DNA of 64,000 nucleotides from VXNE01 sp965217825 (GTDB lineage: Bacteria > Pseudomonadota > Gammaproteobacteria > Pseudomonadales > Azotimanducaceae): assembly GCA_965217825.1 (NCBI GenBank), contig OZ244571.1, positions 3,968,001 through 4,032,000 of the forward strand. The letters run 5' to 3'. The notes beneath the pieces were generated by a model. It was not told where the DNA came from, did no database searches, and saw only the letters and a list, made by a program, of their open reading frames with translations. The position numbers were made by a program, and so were the translations under genes. Positions within the stretch are counted from its first letter, which is position 1; each line of letters begins with the position of its first letter. Positions 1 through 8,376 of the stretch are shown one piece after another.

Positions 1-111
1 CGCCCCGACATCGGCATCGTTACGCTGGCGGACACGGTGACCGACGACACCGGCATGGTCGTGCTGACGCAGGAGGTGTCGCTGATGGTGGCGCGCCGGC
101 ATCGGCTGTAG
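1..111 (+). CDS. MaoC-like acyl dehydratase, C-terminal fragment (gene cut by window edge)
   Basis: Only the last 36 codons are present, in frame with base 1 and ending at TAG 109-111. The peptide starts RPDIGIVTLADTVTDDTG and continues with VVLTQEVSLMVARR. This resembles the final beta strands of MaoC/hot-dog acyl dehydratases, which often end with a strand of the form 'G.VVL....LV.RR'. Such enzymes hydrate enoyl-CoA or related acyl thioesters. The stop lies 10 bp before trpG. The family call is from pattern memory on a short stretch; it does not resemble the end of TrpE, the partner one might expect upstream of trpG. Confidence 0.5.
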   Translation, partial: RPDIGIVTLADTVTDDTGMVVLTQEVSLMVARRHRL

Positions 112-121
112 GATTCAATGC

Positions 122-700
<579 letters not shown>

Positions 701-741
701 CTTGACCGGCCTGAACTCGTACTTGGAACGGTAGTTGAGAC

Positions 742-1776
742 ATGGACATACGCGATGCCCTTGAACGCTTGACCAACGGCGAACATCTCGACCGCGAGGG
801 AGCGCGGGAAGTGTTCGACATCATCATGGCGGGAGAGGCGACGCCGGCGCAGATCGGTGGCGTGTTGATGGCGCTCCGAATGCGAGGAGAGACGGCGGCC
901 GAGATCGCCGGCGCCGCCGAAGCCATGCGCGCTGTCAGCCTCAAGGTGGATGTGGTCGCCCCGCACCTCGTCGATACCGCAGGCACCGGCGGCAGCGGTT
1001 CTGCCAAGTTGTTCAACATCTCCACTGCGGCGGCGTTCGCGGCGGCGGCGGCCGGCGCGCATGTGGCGAAGCACGGCAACCGGGGAATGACCAGCGCCAG
1101 CGGGAGCGCCGATGTGCTCGAAGCGGCGGGAGTCAACCTCTCCCTGCGTCCGGAACAAATCGCGCGCTGCATTACCGAAGTCGGCATCGGCTTCATGTTC
1201 GCGCAGACGCACCACAGCGCCATGAGGCACGCCGGGCCCGTCCGGCGCGAACTCGGCGTACGTACGGTCTTCAACCTGCTCGGTCCGCTGACAAACCCGG
1301 CCAACGCGAAGTGCCAGGTGATCGGCGTATTTGCTCCGGCCTGGCAGCGCACCTTAAGCGAAGTGGCCGGGCTGCTCGGCGCGGAGCACGTGCTGATCGT
1401 GCACAGCGACGGCCTCGACGAAATATCGGTCGCGGGACCGTCCCGCGTGGTGGAGTGCAAGTCCGGCGAGATCACCGAGTACGATGTCCATCCCCGGGAT
1501 TTCGGCATGTCGACGCATTCCACCGACCGGTTGCGAGCCGGATCCCCCGCCGAGAGTCTGGCGCTGATCAAGGCCGCCTTCAGCCAGGAGAACGAAGCCG
1601 CCTCAGACATCGTCGCGCTCAACGCCGGGGCGTCGATCTACGCATCCGGGGTCGCGCTGAGCCTCGCCGATGGCGTGGCGATGGCGCAGGACGCGATCGG
1701 ATCCGGAATGGCCGCAGAGCGTCTGCAAGAACTGGCACGCTTGTCGAGCCTGTTGGCGAGCCTTCGGCAAGCCTGA
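742..1776 (+). CDS. trpD: Anthranilate phosphoribosyltransferase
   Basis: A 344-residue enzyme transferring the phosphoribosyl group of PRPP to anthranilate, the second step of tryptophan synthesis. The PRPP-binding loop GTGGSG sits at residues 81-86, followed by the FNIST and KHGNR motifs and the segment VRRELGVRTVFNLLGPLTNP, all typical of TrpD. Length is normal. It lies between trpG (41 bp) and trpC (10 bp), so the three genes are probably co-transcribed. Confidence 0.96.
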   Translation: MDIRDALERLTNGEHLDREGAREVFDIIMAGEATPAQIGGVLMALRMRGETAAEIAGAAEAMRAVSLKVDVVAPHLVDTAGTGGSGSAKLFNISTAAAFAAAAAGAHVAKHGNRGMTSASGSADVLEAAGVNLSLRPEQIARCITEVGIGFMFAQTHHSAMRHAGPVRRELGVRTVFNLLGPLTNPANAKCQVIGVFAPAWQRTLSEVAGLLGAEHVLIVHSDGLDEISVAGPSRVVECKSGEITEYDVHPRDFGMSTHSTDRLRAGSPAESLALIKAAFSQENEAASDIVALNAGASIYASGVALSLADGVAMAQDAIGSGMAAERLQELARLSSLLASLRQA

Positions 1777-1786
1777 TGAAAGGGCA

Positions 1787-2590
1787 ATGACGGTCCTTGA
1801 CCGAATCCTGTCGCACAAGGCGGACGAAGTCGCGCAGCGGCGCCGCAAGCGCCCCCTGCGCGATGTGCGCGCCGCGGCGGAAACCGCCGCGCCCGCGCGC
1901 GGCTTCGCCGCCGCCGTGAAACGCCGCAAGCCTGCCGTGATCGCGGAGATGAAGAAAGCGTCACCGAGCAGGGGCGTGATCCGCGATCACTTCGACCCGC
2001 CGGCCATCGCCGCAAGCTACGAGGCTGCCGGCGCCGCCTGTCTCTCCGTCCTGACCGACGAGACCTTCTTTCAGGGCCGCGACGAACACATGGCGAAGGC
2101 GAGAGCGGCAACGACGCTCCCCGTGCTGCGCAAGGACTTTGTCATCGACGAATACCAGGTATTCGAAGCGCGGGAACTCGGCGCCGATTGCATCCTGTTG
2201 ATCGCCGCCGCCCTGGATCCGGGACGTATCGCATCGTTCGCCGGACTCGCCGGGCAACTCGGTCTCGACGCCCTGGTCGAAGTGCACAACGCGCGCGAAC
2301 TCGACGGCGCTCTACGCACGGCGCCTACCCTCCTCGGCATCAACAATCGCGACTTGCGCACGTTCGACACGTCCCTCGACACCACCCTTTCGTTGCTCGC
2401 CGAGGTGCCGAAGGGCACTACCGTCGTGACGGAGAGCGGCATCCGCACGCGGGAGGACGTCCGGCGCATGCGCGACGCCGGCGTCGAGGCGTTCCTCGTC
2501 GGCGAAGCGTTCATGCGCGCCGGCGACCCCGGCAGTGCGTTGCGCGACCTGTTTCACCCGGACCGGGCCGAAGAGCAATGGCCGCGCTGA
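1787..2590 (+). CDS. trpC: Indole-3-glycerol phosphate synthase
   Basis: A 267-residue TIM-barrel enzyme converting carboxyphenylaminodeoxyribulose phosphate to indole-3-glycerol phosphate. It starts MTVLDRILSHKADEV, typical for TrpC. Further motifs are VIAEMKKASPSRG (catalytic Lys), LRKDF, LGINNRDL and VTESGI. The frame stays open to 1670, inside trpD, but the ATG at 1787 is preceded by AAAGGG and gives the normal family length. The gene stands alone and is not fused to trpF. Its 3' end overlaps the next start by 13 bp, suggesting translational coupling. Confidence 0.96.
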   Translation: MTVLDRILSHKADEVAQRRRKRPLRDVRAAAETAAPARGFAAAVKRRKPAVIAEMKKASPSRGVIRDHFDPPAIAASYEAAGAACLSVLTDETFFQGRDEHMAKARAATTLPVLRKDFVIDEYQVFEARELGADCILLIAAALDPGRIASFAGLAGQLGLDALVEVHNARELDGALRTAPTLLGINNRDLRTFDTSLDTTLSLLAEVPKGTTVVTESGIRTREDVRRMRDAGVEAFLVGEAFMRAGDPGSALRDLFHPDRAEEQWPR

Positions 2591-3039
2591 AAACCAGGCC
2601 AACCAACGCGAGCGTCGACGACTTCCTGGATGGCGTCGACAACGACACCCGGCGTGAAGACGCCCGGCGCGTCGTCGAAATCATGCAACGCGTAACGTGC
2701 GAGTCGCCGAGGATGTGGGGAGACAAGATCGTCGGATTCGGTAGCTATCAATACAAGTACGCCAGCCGGCGCGAAGGAGACTGGCCGCTGGTGGGATTGT
2801 CGCCGGGGAAACGGCACCTCACGCTATACATCATGCCTGGCTTCGATAGCTACCAAACGCTGCTGGACAGGCTCGGCAAGCACCGTACAGGCAAGTCCTG
2901 CCTGTACCTGAATAGGCTTCGAGACATCGATATGGGCGCCCTGGAGGAACTCATTCGACAATCCGTCGCCGAAATGCGACGGCGTTTTTCGGAAAGACCA
3001 GGTCGCGCTTGTACCCGCGGCCTGCGCGGCTGCGGTTAG
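2578..3039 (+). CDS. DUF1801 domain protein (YdhG-like)
   Basis: A 153-residue protein starting MAALKTRPTNASVDDFLDGV, with the DUF1801 signature SPRMWGDKIVGFGSYQYKY followed by GKRHLTLYIMPGF and GKHRTGKSCLYLNRL. DUF1801 proteins are small cytosolic proteins, some called iron-chaperone or frataxin-like by similarity; biochemical function is not settled. The start overlaps the trpC stop by 13 bp, so it is read as the last gene of the trp cluster, although no link to tryptophan synthesis is implied. Its stop overlaps the end of the convergent RRM gene by 4 bp. Confidence 0.85.
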   Translation: MAALKTRPTNASVDDFLDGVDNDTRREDARRVVEIMQRVTCESPRMWGDKIVGFGSYQYKYASRREGDWPLVGLSPGKRHLTLYIMPGFDSYQTLLDRLGKHRTGKSCLYLNRLRDIDMGALEELIRQSVAEMRRRFSERPGRACTRGLRGCG

Positions 3040-3308
3040 TAGCGCCGCGAACGCTGCTCCCGCTCCCTGCGGGGGCGCGCCTGGTTCACGGTTATCTGCC
3101 GACCATTGAGTTGGGTAGCGTTCAACGCCTTGATCGCCTCGTCCGCCTCCGAGTTGTCCGGCATGTCGATGAAGCCGAATCCCTTGGATCGTCCCGTCTC
3201 TCTGTCGGTGATCACCTGCGCATCCTGCACGCGCCCATGCGCTTCGAACACCTTCGTGAGATCTTCGGAAGTAACGCTATAGGGCATGTTTCCTACATAT
3301 ATTTTCAA
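3036..3308 (-). CDS. RNA-binding protein with single RRM domain
   Basis: A 90-residue protein made almost entirely of one RNA recognition motif: RNP2 near the start (KIYVGNMPYSV) and RNP1 in the middle (KGFGFIDM), then a short Arg-rich tail (RPRREREQRSRR) that would help RNA binding. I place the start at the TTG codon 3306-3308: a full AGGAGG lies 6 bases upstream and the product then begins (M)KIYVGN, as family members do. The nearest upstream ATG (3351-3353) would add 15 residues lying outside the domain and before the ribosome site. Such RRM proteins in proteobacteria are often cold- or stress-induced. Confidence 0.88.
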   Translation of the reverse strand: MKIYVGNMPYSVTSEDLTKVFEAHGRVQDAQVITDRETGRSKGFGFIDMPDNSEADEAIKALNATQLNGRQITVNQARPRREREQRSRRY

Positions 3309-3488
3309 TTTCAGCCTCCTGTGGCGGTTTTCGTCTTTTCCTCCGATCCTCAAGTTGACTCAACGACGGCTGAATAGCTCCGAAGCACTGCTACATTCGA
3401 TTATGGTCCAAGTCCATTCCGCCCTTACCCATGCGCCAACTCCGCGCAAATGCCCGGCGAAAGTCCCGAAAAAGGGCAACAAAGACGT

Positions 3489-3509
3489 AAAAGGAGCCAC
3501 GCGGGCTCC
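3489..3509 (-). terminator. Intrinsic-terminator-like hairpin, minus strand
   Basis: On the minus strand GGAGCC - 5 nt loop - GGCTCC forms a perfect 6-bp stem followed at once by TTTT. It would stop leftward transcription before the RRM gene. No minus-strand gene now lies between it and the IS at 3565, so it may be the leftover terminator of a gene displaced by the insertion. Confidence 0.5.
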
Positions 3510-3528
3510 CTCTACGCCCAAATCACAG

Positions 3529-3549
3529 TATGGGCGGGCTCCGCCCATA
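3529..3549. repeat. Perfect 9-bp inverted repeat
   Basis: TATGGGCGG, a 3-nt loop, then CCGCCCATA. The stem is perfect but has no T tract on either strand. It lies 20 bp inside the left flank of the IS. Together with the terminator at 3489-3509 it is the only structure I see in the otherwise empty stretch 3309-3564. Confidence 0.5.
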
Positions 3550-3564
3550 TGTCGAGCGTCAGCC

Positions 3565-3622
3565 TTGTCCAACGTGACATGAGCCTGAACGGGGGGCGTA
3601 AATCCAACGACACATGAGCCTG
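3565..3622. repeat. IS left end with duplicated terminal motif
   Basis: The motif CCAACGnnACATGAGCCTG occurs twice, at 3569-3587 and 3604-3622, a period of 35 bp. The outer copy continues into AACGG, which is the part mirrored at the right end. Tandem terminal motifs of this kind are often multiple transposase-binding sites. Confidence 0.6.
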
Positions 3623-3637
3623 TAGCGCGGCGTCAGG

Positions 3638-3655
3638 GATCATCGGAGGATGATC
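3638..3655 (+). promoter_or_regulatory. Hairpin with the transposase Shine-Dalgarno in its loop
   Basis: GATCATC - GGAG - GATGATC is a perfect 7-bp inverted repeat whose loop is the ribosome-binding core and whose 3' arm contains the ATG at 3650. In the mRNA it would hide the start region. Such sequestration is a known way for IS elements to limit transposase made from outside transcription. Confidence 0.55.
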
Positions 3656-4909
3656 GTGACGCTACAGACGCAACGGGTTCGGACCCTGGAGCAGGTTCGC
3701 GCCTTTGTGGAGGGCAGCGAGGCGGTGGACTTTGCCGGGGGCGCCCGCAAGGGCGTCCACACCTTGGTTCGCCGCACGCTGGTGAGGTTGGACTATCACC
3801 GCCTGGGCAAGGCGGACAAGGGGCTGGTGAAGCGGTATCTGGCGAAGGTGACCGGGTTGTCGCGGGCCCAGTTGACGCGACTGATCGGCCAGCATCGCCG
3901 GACCGGGCGCATCGAGGATCGGCGCGGCCGAGTGCCGGCGCGGCCGTTCGAGCGGCGCTACACGTCCTCGGACATCCGGCTTTTGGCGCGGGTGGACGCG
4001 GAGCTGGGCCAGATGTCCGGATCCGCCACCCGCGCGGTGCTGCGCCGGGCCTGGACGGTGTTCGGCGATCTCCGATTCGAGCGCTTGGCGGGGTTGTCCA
4101 ACGGACATCTGTACAACCTGCGCCAGTCCCGCACCTACCGCAACGTGCGCCGGATCTGGCATCGCACCCGGCCGACGCCGGTGGCGATTGGGATACGGCG
4201 CCGACCGCAGCCGCGGGGACAGCCGGGATTTTTGCGGGTGGACACGGTCCATCAGGGCGACCTGGACGGGGTCAAGGGCGTCTACCACATCAACGTGGTG
4301 GACGAGGTCACCCAGTACCAGCAGGTGGGCACCGTGCCAGCCATCTCCGAAGCCTTCCTGATTCCGGTGCTCGAAGCGCTGATCGAGGCGTTTCCCTTTG
4401 ACGTCAAGGGCTTCCATGCCGACAACGGCTCCGAGTACATCAACCACCGGGTTGCCGAACTGTTGAACAAGCTGCATGTCGGGGAGTTCACCAAGTCCCG
4501 CGCCCGGCAGTCCAACGACAACGCCCTGGTGGAGGGCAAGAACGCCGCGGTGATCCGCAAGTGGCTCGGCTACGCCCACATCCCGGCGCACTTCGCCGAG
4601 CCGGTCAACGCCTTCAACCGGGACGCCCTGTCGCCGTTTCTGAACTACCACCGGCCCTGCCTGTTCCCCACCGAGGAGACCGACGGTAAGGGCCGGGTGC
4701 ACAAGCGCTATCGCGATGCCGACGTGATGACCCCCTACGAGAAGCTGAAGTCGCTCACCGACGCCGAGCAATACCTGGCCCGGGGCATCACCTTCGAGCA
4801 ACTCGATGTCGCCGCCCACGCGGTCAGCGACCTGGCGGCCGCCGCGGCGCTGAACCAGGCCCGGAACGATCTTTTCCGGTCGATCGATCGAGAGAACCCC
4901 GCCGCCTGA
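3656..4909 (+). CDS. IS transposase, DDE integrase-core family (IS481-like or unclassified)
   Basis: Counting from the first possible ATG at 3650 the product has 419 residues. An N-terminal helix-turn-helix region (about residues 60-90, GLSRAQLTRLIGQHRRTGRI) is followed by an rve/RNase H-like core. The presumed acidic triad is Asp198 (FLRVDTVHQGD), Asp258 (FHADNGSEY) and Glu295 (NALVEGKN), with 36 residues between the second Asp and the Glu. GGAGG touches the ATG at 3650 but stands 6 bp before the in-frame GTG at 3656, so I prefer GTG. The core resembles IS481-type integrase-like transposases; exact IS family is unsure. No frameshift or internal stop is present. Confidence 0.88.
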   Translation: MTLQTQRVRTLEQVRAFVEGSEAVDFAGGARKGVHTLVRRTLVRLDYHRLGKADKGLVKRYLAKVTGLSRAQLTRLIGQHRRTGRIEDRRGRVPARPFERRYTSSDIRLLARVDAELGQMSGSATRAVLRRAWTVFGDLRFERLAGLSNGHLYNLRQSRTYRNVRRIWHRTRPTPVAIGIRRRPQPRGQPGFLRVDTVHQGDLDGVKGVYHINVVDEVTQYQQVGTVPAISEAFLIPVLEALIEAFPFDVKGFHADNGSEYINHRVAELLNKLHVGEFTKSRARQSNDNALVEGKNAAVIRKWLGYAHIPAHFAEPVNAFNRDALSPFLNYHRPCLFPTEETDGKGRVHKRYRDADVMTPYEKLKSLTDAEQYLARGITFEQLDVAAHAVSDLAAAAALNQARNDLFRSIDRENPAA

Positions 4910-4920
4910 GACACTCGGAG

Positions 4921-5054
4921 TCCTGTGGAGTTGTGGACGAGTCCTGCGGACCGGCGCACGCCCTGCGGGCCGTGTGGACAGCCCGTGGACAACGCTAGCG
5001 CGTTGCCCACCGCCTGACCACACTCGCGCGCCTCTCGCCCACAACTCCACAGGA
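4921..5054. repeat. 134-bp nested inverted repeat inside the IS, after the transposase
   Basis: The outer arms TCCTGTGGAGTTGTGG (4921-4936) and its exact complement (5039-5054) enclose GTGTGG/CCACAC (4972-4977/5018-5023). Inside these is a near-perfect hairpin 4985-5010: GTGG-a-CAACGC, loop TAGC, GCGTTG-c-CCAC. All arms nest in order, so the whole segment can fold as one long structured stem. It begins 11 bp after the transposase stop and ends before the right terminal repeat. Confidence 0.75.
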
Positions 5055-5179
5055 CCGACAACAAGATTTTGTTGCTCAAAGAAAGCGATGGACCGCTCTT
5101 GTACGCAACACGCCGACAGGCCAAGATGGCGTCTCGTTCAATACCGATTCCGATGCCGCCTACAGTTCAGTCAAGCTCT

Positions 5180-5237
5180 CCGTTCAGGCTCATTTCGGTA
5201 TTGGATTAGACTGCGTCACGCCAAACGAGTTGGACAA
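5180..5237. repeat. IS right end
   Basis: CCGTTCAGGCTCAT (5180-5193) is the exact complement of the left-end motif. GTTGGACAA (5229-5237) mirrors the left TTGTCCAAC. A partial duplicate, GTTCAG, lies at 5164-5169. Between the nested repeat and this end, 5055-5179 holds only a small hairpin (CAACAA-GATT-TTGTTG, 5057-5072). Confidence 0.5.
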
Positions 5238-5299
5238 TGGGCACACCCTTGAGAGAGGTGCTCCGATCAAAGATACCTCCCCGTCGAAAGTTGCCAGGC

Positions 5300-5671
5300 T
5301 TAGCCGTCGGCCGCCTCGGCTTCTTCCAACTCCATTGCGGGCATCGTGTCATCCGCGTCAGCAGGCATCTCCGAAGCGTCCATGGCGTCATCGGCGGTTT
5401 CGCCCGACGCTTCGCCTTCCTCAGCCGCTTCCGCCGCTTCTTCGCCACCTTCGGCAGCAGCTTCATCGCCTTCGCCTTCGGCAGCAGCTTCGCCTTCGGT
5501 TGCCGGTTCGAGCTCCACTGCTTCCATAGGCTCTTCCGCGGCTGCGCCCGCAGCTTCTTCGGCCATGCCCGCGTCGGCTCCCGCAGCGCTCTCTTCAGTA
5601 GACCCGGGCTGCTCACAACCTACGAGCACCACGACTGCCAGCAGGGCAGCGAAAATTCGAATCAAGTTCAT
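5300..5671 (-). CDS. Acidic Ala/Glu-rich lipoprotein, function unknown
   Basis: A 123-residue protein beginning MNLIRIFAALLAVVVLVGC, a lipoprotein signal peptide with lipobox LVGC and the lipidated Cys at residue 19. The mature part is almost entirely Ala, Glu, Gly and Asp with repeated EAAAEGE/EEAAEAAEE-type runs, so it should be disordered or helical and strongly acidic. A perfect AGGAGG stands 5 bases before the chosen ATG; the frame is open further upstream but that part lacks sense. It would sit on the periplasmic face of a membrane. I recognise no family; composition alone gives no function. Confidence 0.72.
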   Translation of the reverse strand: MNLIRIFAALLAVVVLVGCEQPGSTEESAAGADAGMAEEAAGAAAEEPMEAVELEPATEGEAAAEGEGDEAAAEGGEEAAEAAEEGEASGETADDAMDASEMPADADDTMPAMELEEAEAADG

Positions 5672-5834
5672 GTGACCTCCTATAGCACATAGGGCCATGT
5701 TGCCACATCTTGTCGCCGCAACACTGCCGTACCTCCGAGCATACCAAAAATGCGGCGCATCGCGACGCGACGAGCCGCAAAAGGCAAATTCGTTCCGCCT
5801 GTTCCGCCTATACCGGGGGCGGCGGCATTCCGCC

Positions 5835-5867
5835 GCAAGTGCCCCACAGCCCCGCTCGTCGACCATG
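5835..5867 (-). repeat. Dispersed palindromic repeat, short copy (F)
   Basis: On the minus strand this joins the head of the repeat family (TGGTCGACGAGCGGGGC) directly to its tail (TGTGGGGCACTTGC), lacking the middle hairpins seen at 53083-53222 and 61280-61384. It is the only thing I recognise in the intergenic stretch 5672-5970. Confidence 0.5.
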
Positions 5868-5970
5868 AAACAACCGCCGCCTGTCGCTGACGCTCCCCGG
5901 AGACGTTTGTTCCATGGAAATGCTCTACCGCAAGTTTCCGGTTGAAGTTCCTCAGATCGGCAGTCGACCG

Positions 5971-6795
5971 TCACTCTCGCGATGCCAGCAACGTCGCGAT
6001 GACGCGCTCGATATCGGCGTCTTTCGCGGTCTTCAACTCGCTCATGCGGCTATAGATGTCCGAAGCCGCTTCGTGGAAGCCCGATGGCAATCCGGCATCG
6101 GCAAAGGTCGCCGCGATTTCCCGCATCTCGCCTTCGAACCGCCACGCCTTGCGGCTCGTACCCCTCGCCGCGGCATCGCTCCTGGCCGCCAAACCGGGCT
6201 GCGAGATGTTCCATTCAGACAGCAACGCATCCGCAACCCCCTGCGACGCAGCCAGCGCTCGAATGGCGAGCATAAGGGCGGAAGACCCCTTGGTGTACGC
6301 CGCGTAGCACATCTTGAGCGCGGACGCCGAGCACTCGACCACGCGCGCATCAACCAGGGAACCCTCGAACCAGGAGGCGACCCGGGAAGCGAGGTCGCCG
6401 GACAGGTACAGACGCGTCGCCCCCGGCCGGCGCGCAGGCGGACCGATGATCCCGCCGTCGACAAAACCGTCGCCCGCGATGTCCGCGAGGCGCCTGCAGG
6501 TCGCGGGCGAAACCGCGTTTGCATCGACGTATACCCCACCGAATCCGGCGTCGCGCACGCTCCGCGCAACGTCCACGGCAGCGTCCGGCGGACACACGGA
6601 TATCACGCTTTCCGCGTTCGCCAACGCGTCTTCGAGGGTTTCGGCCGGCGTCAGGTCCGCCGCCGCCGCCCGGTGCCGCGTCGCATCGCTGCGGGATTGG
6701 GAGACCCACCCGACAGCGTGGTTGTTGGCGCGCAGTGCGGCGCCGATGGAAGCGCCCATCTCTCCCGGATGCAGAAGCAGGATGGATTCAGTCAT
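5971..6795 (-). CDS. NAD(P)-dependent dehydrogenase, 6-phosphogluconate dehydrogenase-like with DUF1932
   Basis: A 274-residue protein with an N-terminal Rossmann fold (LLHPGEMGASIGAALRANNH, an NAD(P)-binding loop variant of GxMGxxxA) and a C-terminal helical DUF1932 domain starting near residue 160 (ALKMCYAAYTKGSSALML). The motif DGGIIGPPARRPGATRLYLSG is typical of this subgroup of beta-hydroxyacid dehydrogenases. Substrate is unknown. AGGAGGAGAC precedes the ATG. Its start lies 9 bp after the stop of the amidase upstream, so the two are probably co-transcribed, perhaps in catabolism of an amide. Confidence 0.85.
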   Translation of the reverse strand: MTESILLLHPGEMGASIGAALRANNHAVGWVSQSRSDATRHRAAAADLTPAETLEDALANAESVISVCPPDAAVDVARSVRDAGFGGVYVDANAVSPATCRRLADIAGDGFVDGGIIGPPARRPGATRLYLSGDLASRVASWFEGSLVDARVVECSASALKMCYAAYTKGSSALMLAIRALAASQGVADALLSEWNISQPGLAARSDAAARGTSRKAWRFEGEMREIAATFADAGLPSGFHEAASDIYSRMSELKTAKDADIERVIATLLASRE

Positions 6796-6804
6796 GTCTC
6801 CTCC

Positions 6805-8196
6805 TCACAGGTCTGGCGTGATCCGGCCGTAGCCGGTGATCGCTTCCACCGCCTTCGCGACCGACAACAGGAACCCGTCCCGCCGCATGGGCGCGACGAG
6901 TTGCACGCCGACGGGCAAGCCCGAAGCGAACCCGCCGGGTAGCGACAGGGCGGGACAACAAGTGACAGTGATCCAACTGCAACTCTGCATCCAGTCGATG
7001 TAGGTGCGCAAGGGTCGCCCCTCGATCTCGCGCACCCACTCGGTCTCGATACCAAAAGGAAGCACCTGCGTCGTCGGCCCGAGAAGGATATCCACATGCT
7101 GGAAAAACTCCGCCACTCGCGCGACAAGACCGGAGCGGGCAGCGTTTGCCCAATCTTCGTCCGCGTGGCTCAGGGCTTCACCGGCTTCGGTATTCCAGAT
7201 GATCGTGTCCTTGAGCTGGGCTTTGTCTTCCTCGGCGAAGCCCCCGAACTGCGCGCGGAAGCGGGCAGCGCGGAGCACGTGGAATATGCGCGTGGCGTCG
7301 GCGAAGTCGGGACACGTTTCCACAACGCGGGCCCCGGCCGCCTCTATCTTTGCCGCGATCGCACGGACAACCTCGCGTATCTCGGGTTGTACGGGCAAAC
7401 CGCCGAAATCCTCGCTCACGGCCACCTTGAGGTCGCGCAGTTCAACCGGCGTTATCTGCCGAAAGGTCTCGCCCGGCTCCGTCAACACGCCCGCGGTGCG
7501 ATTGTGTGGGCCGGCGATCACGGAGAACAGCAACGCCGTATCGTCGACGCTGCGCGCCATCGGACCGGGCGTCGACAGGTCGCTCCAGGCGGGGCGGGCA
7601 GATTCGAACGGGACACGTCCCGGCGATGGCCGGAAACCGACGACATTGCAGAATGCGGCGGGATTGCGCAGCGACCCGCCGGTGTCGCTGCCGTCGGCGA
7701 TGGGTATGAAACGCGCCGCTAGCGCGACCGCGGCACCGCCGCTGCTGCCGCCGCAAGTGCGGGAGACATCGTAAGGATTGCGCGTCGCGCCGAACACGCG
7801 ATTGAAGGTCTGCGATCCGGCCCCGAATTCAGGCGTATTGGTCTTGCCGAGCGTGATCGCGCCCGCGGCCTTGATACGTGCCACGATGAGAGCGTCTGCA
7901 GTCGGGATGTTGTCCGCGTGAAGCACGGAGCCGTACGTGGTGCGAAGACCCCGGGTGGGGACCAGATCCTTGTGCGCGATGGGCAACCCGGCGAGCGGCC
8001 CGCGCAACGCACCCGTCGACGCCGTCTCCCGCGCCTGCTCGAAGCGCCGTGTGACGACGGCGTTGAGGGTCCCGTCGTAGCGTTCGATCCGGTCGATGTG
8101 GGCGTCCAGCAGTTCCAGGGCGCTGACCTCTCCCGCGTCCAGGAGCCGCCGCTGCGTGACCGCGGACATGAAACACAGTTCATTGGACGCGGGCAT
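6805..8196 (-). CDS. Amidase (amidase signature family)
   Basis: A 463-residue amidase signature hydrolase. The Ser-cisSer-Lys triad is visible: Lys76 in LPIAHKDLV, Ser151 in the GGSSGGAA loop and Ser175 in GSDTGGSLRNPA. These enzymes hydrolyse carboxamides in the cytosol; the family is too broad to name the substrate. An alternative ATG lies at residue 10 (MSAVTQRRLL). It is followed by the DUF1932 dehydrogenase with 9 bp between. Family resemblance includes GatA, but no gatB or gatC neighbours exist, so a catabolic amidase is more likely. Confidence 0.93.
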   Translation of the reverse strand: MPASNELCFMSAVTQRRLLDAGEVSALELLDAHIDRIERYDGTLNAVVTRRFEQARETASTGALRGPLAGLPIAHKDLVPTRGLRTTYGSVLHADNIPTADALIVARIKAAGAITLGKTNTPEFGAGSQTFNRVFGATRNPYDVSRTCGGSSGGAAVALAARFIPIADGSDTGGSLRNPAAFCNVVGFRPSPGRVPFESARPAWSDLSTPGPMARSVDDTALLFSVIAGPHNRTAGVLTEPGETFRQITPVELRDLKVAVSEDFGGLPVQPEIREVVRAIAAKIEAAGARVVETCPDFADATRIFHVLRAARFRAQFGGFAEEDKAQLKDTIIWNTEAGEALSHADEDWANAARSGLVARVAEFFQHVDILLGPTTQVLPFGIETEWVREIEGRPLRTYIDWMQSCSWITVTCCPALSLPGGFASGLPVGVQLVAPMRRDGFLLSVAKAVEAITGYGRITPDL

Positions 8197-8234
8197 GTGT
8201 CATATTGCCGACCCTGACAGTTCCGCCACCCGCG

Positions 8235-8357
8235 TCAGGCGCTGCGCCCTCGCGCGTCCGTCCTGACCTTGTTCTTCTTGTCCTTCTTCGCCCGACTCAC
8301 GCCGTAGGTGCCGCGGTTGATCTTTCCGCGCCGTGTACGGATATCGCCCTTCCCCAT
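8235..8357 (-). CDS. Small ribosomal subunit protein bTHX (40 residues)
   Basis: A very short, strongly basic gene: MGKGDIRTRRGKINRGTYG followed by a Lys/Arg-rich tail. This matches the bTHX family, whose members begin MGKGDxKTRRGKIxRGTYG and bind in a pocket at the head of the 30S subunit. GGAGG stands 6 bp before the ATG (8355-8357), and the stop is TGA at 8235-8237. At 40 codons it is easily missed by length filters. It lies alone between the amidase and a metallo-beta-lactamase-fold gene on the same strand. Confidence 0.92.
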   Translation of the reverse strand: MGKGDIRTRRGKINRGTYGVSRAKKDKKNKVRTDARGRSA

Positions 8358-8376
8358 GCTTTCCTCCGTGGATTTG

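Larger units (their letters stand above)
3565..5237 (+). mobile_element. Insertion sequence with single DDE transposase gene
   Basis: One transposase gene is flanked by inverted repeats. The clearest pair is 14 bp and perfect: ATGAGCCTGAACGG at 3579-3592 and its complement at 5180-5193. A further outer match, TTGTCCAAC at 3565-3573 and GTTGGACAA at 5229-5237, suggests the true tips, but the distance from outer to inner match differs between ends (5 against 35 bp). No target duplication is evident beside either boundary. The minimal element is therefore 3579-5193. An intact transposase frame suggests recent or still active mobility. Confidence 0.65.

Noticed and set aside
3662..5050. 462-codon minus-strand frame across the transposase
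   Set aside because: It mirrors the intact DDE transposase codon by codon, lacks any domain, and is a GC-rich antisense shadow.
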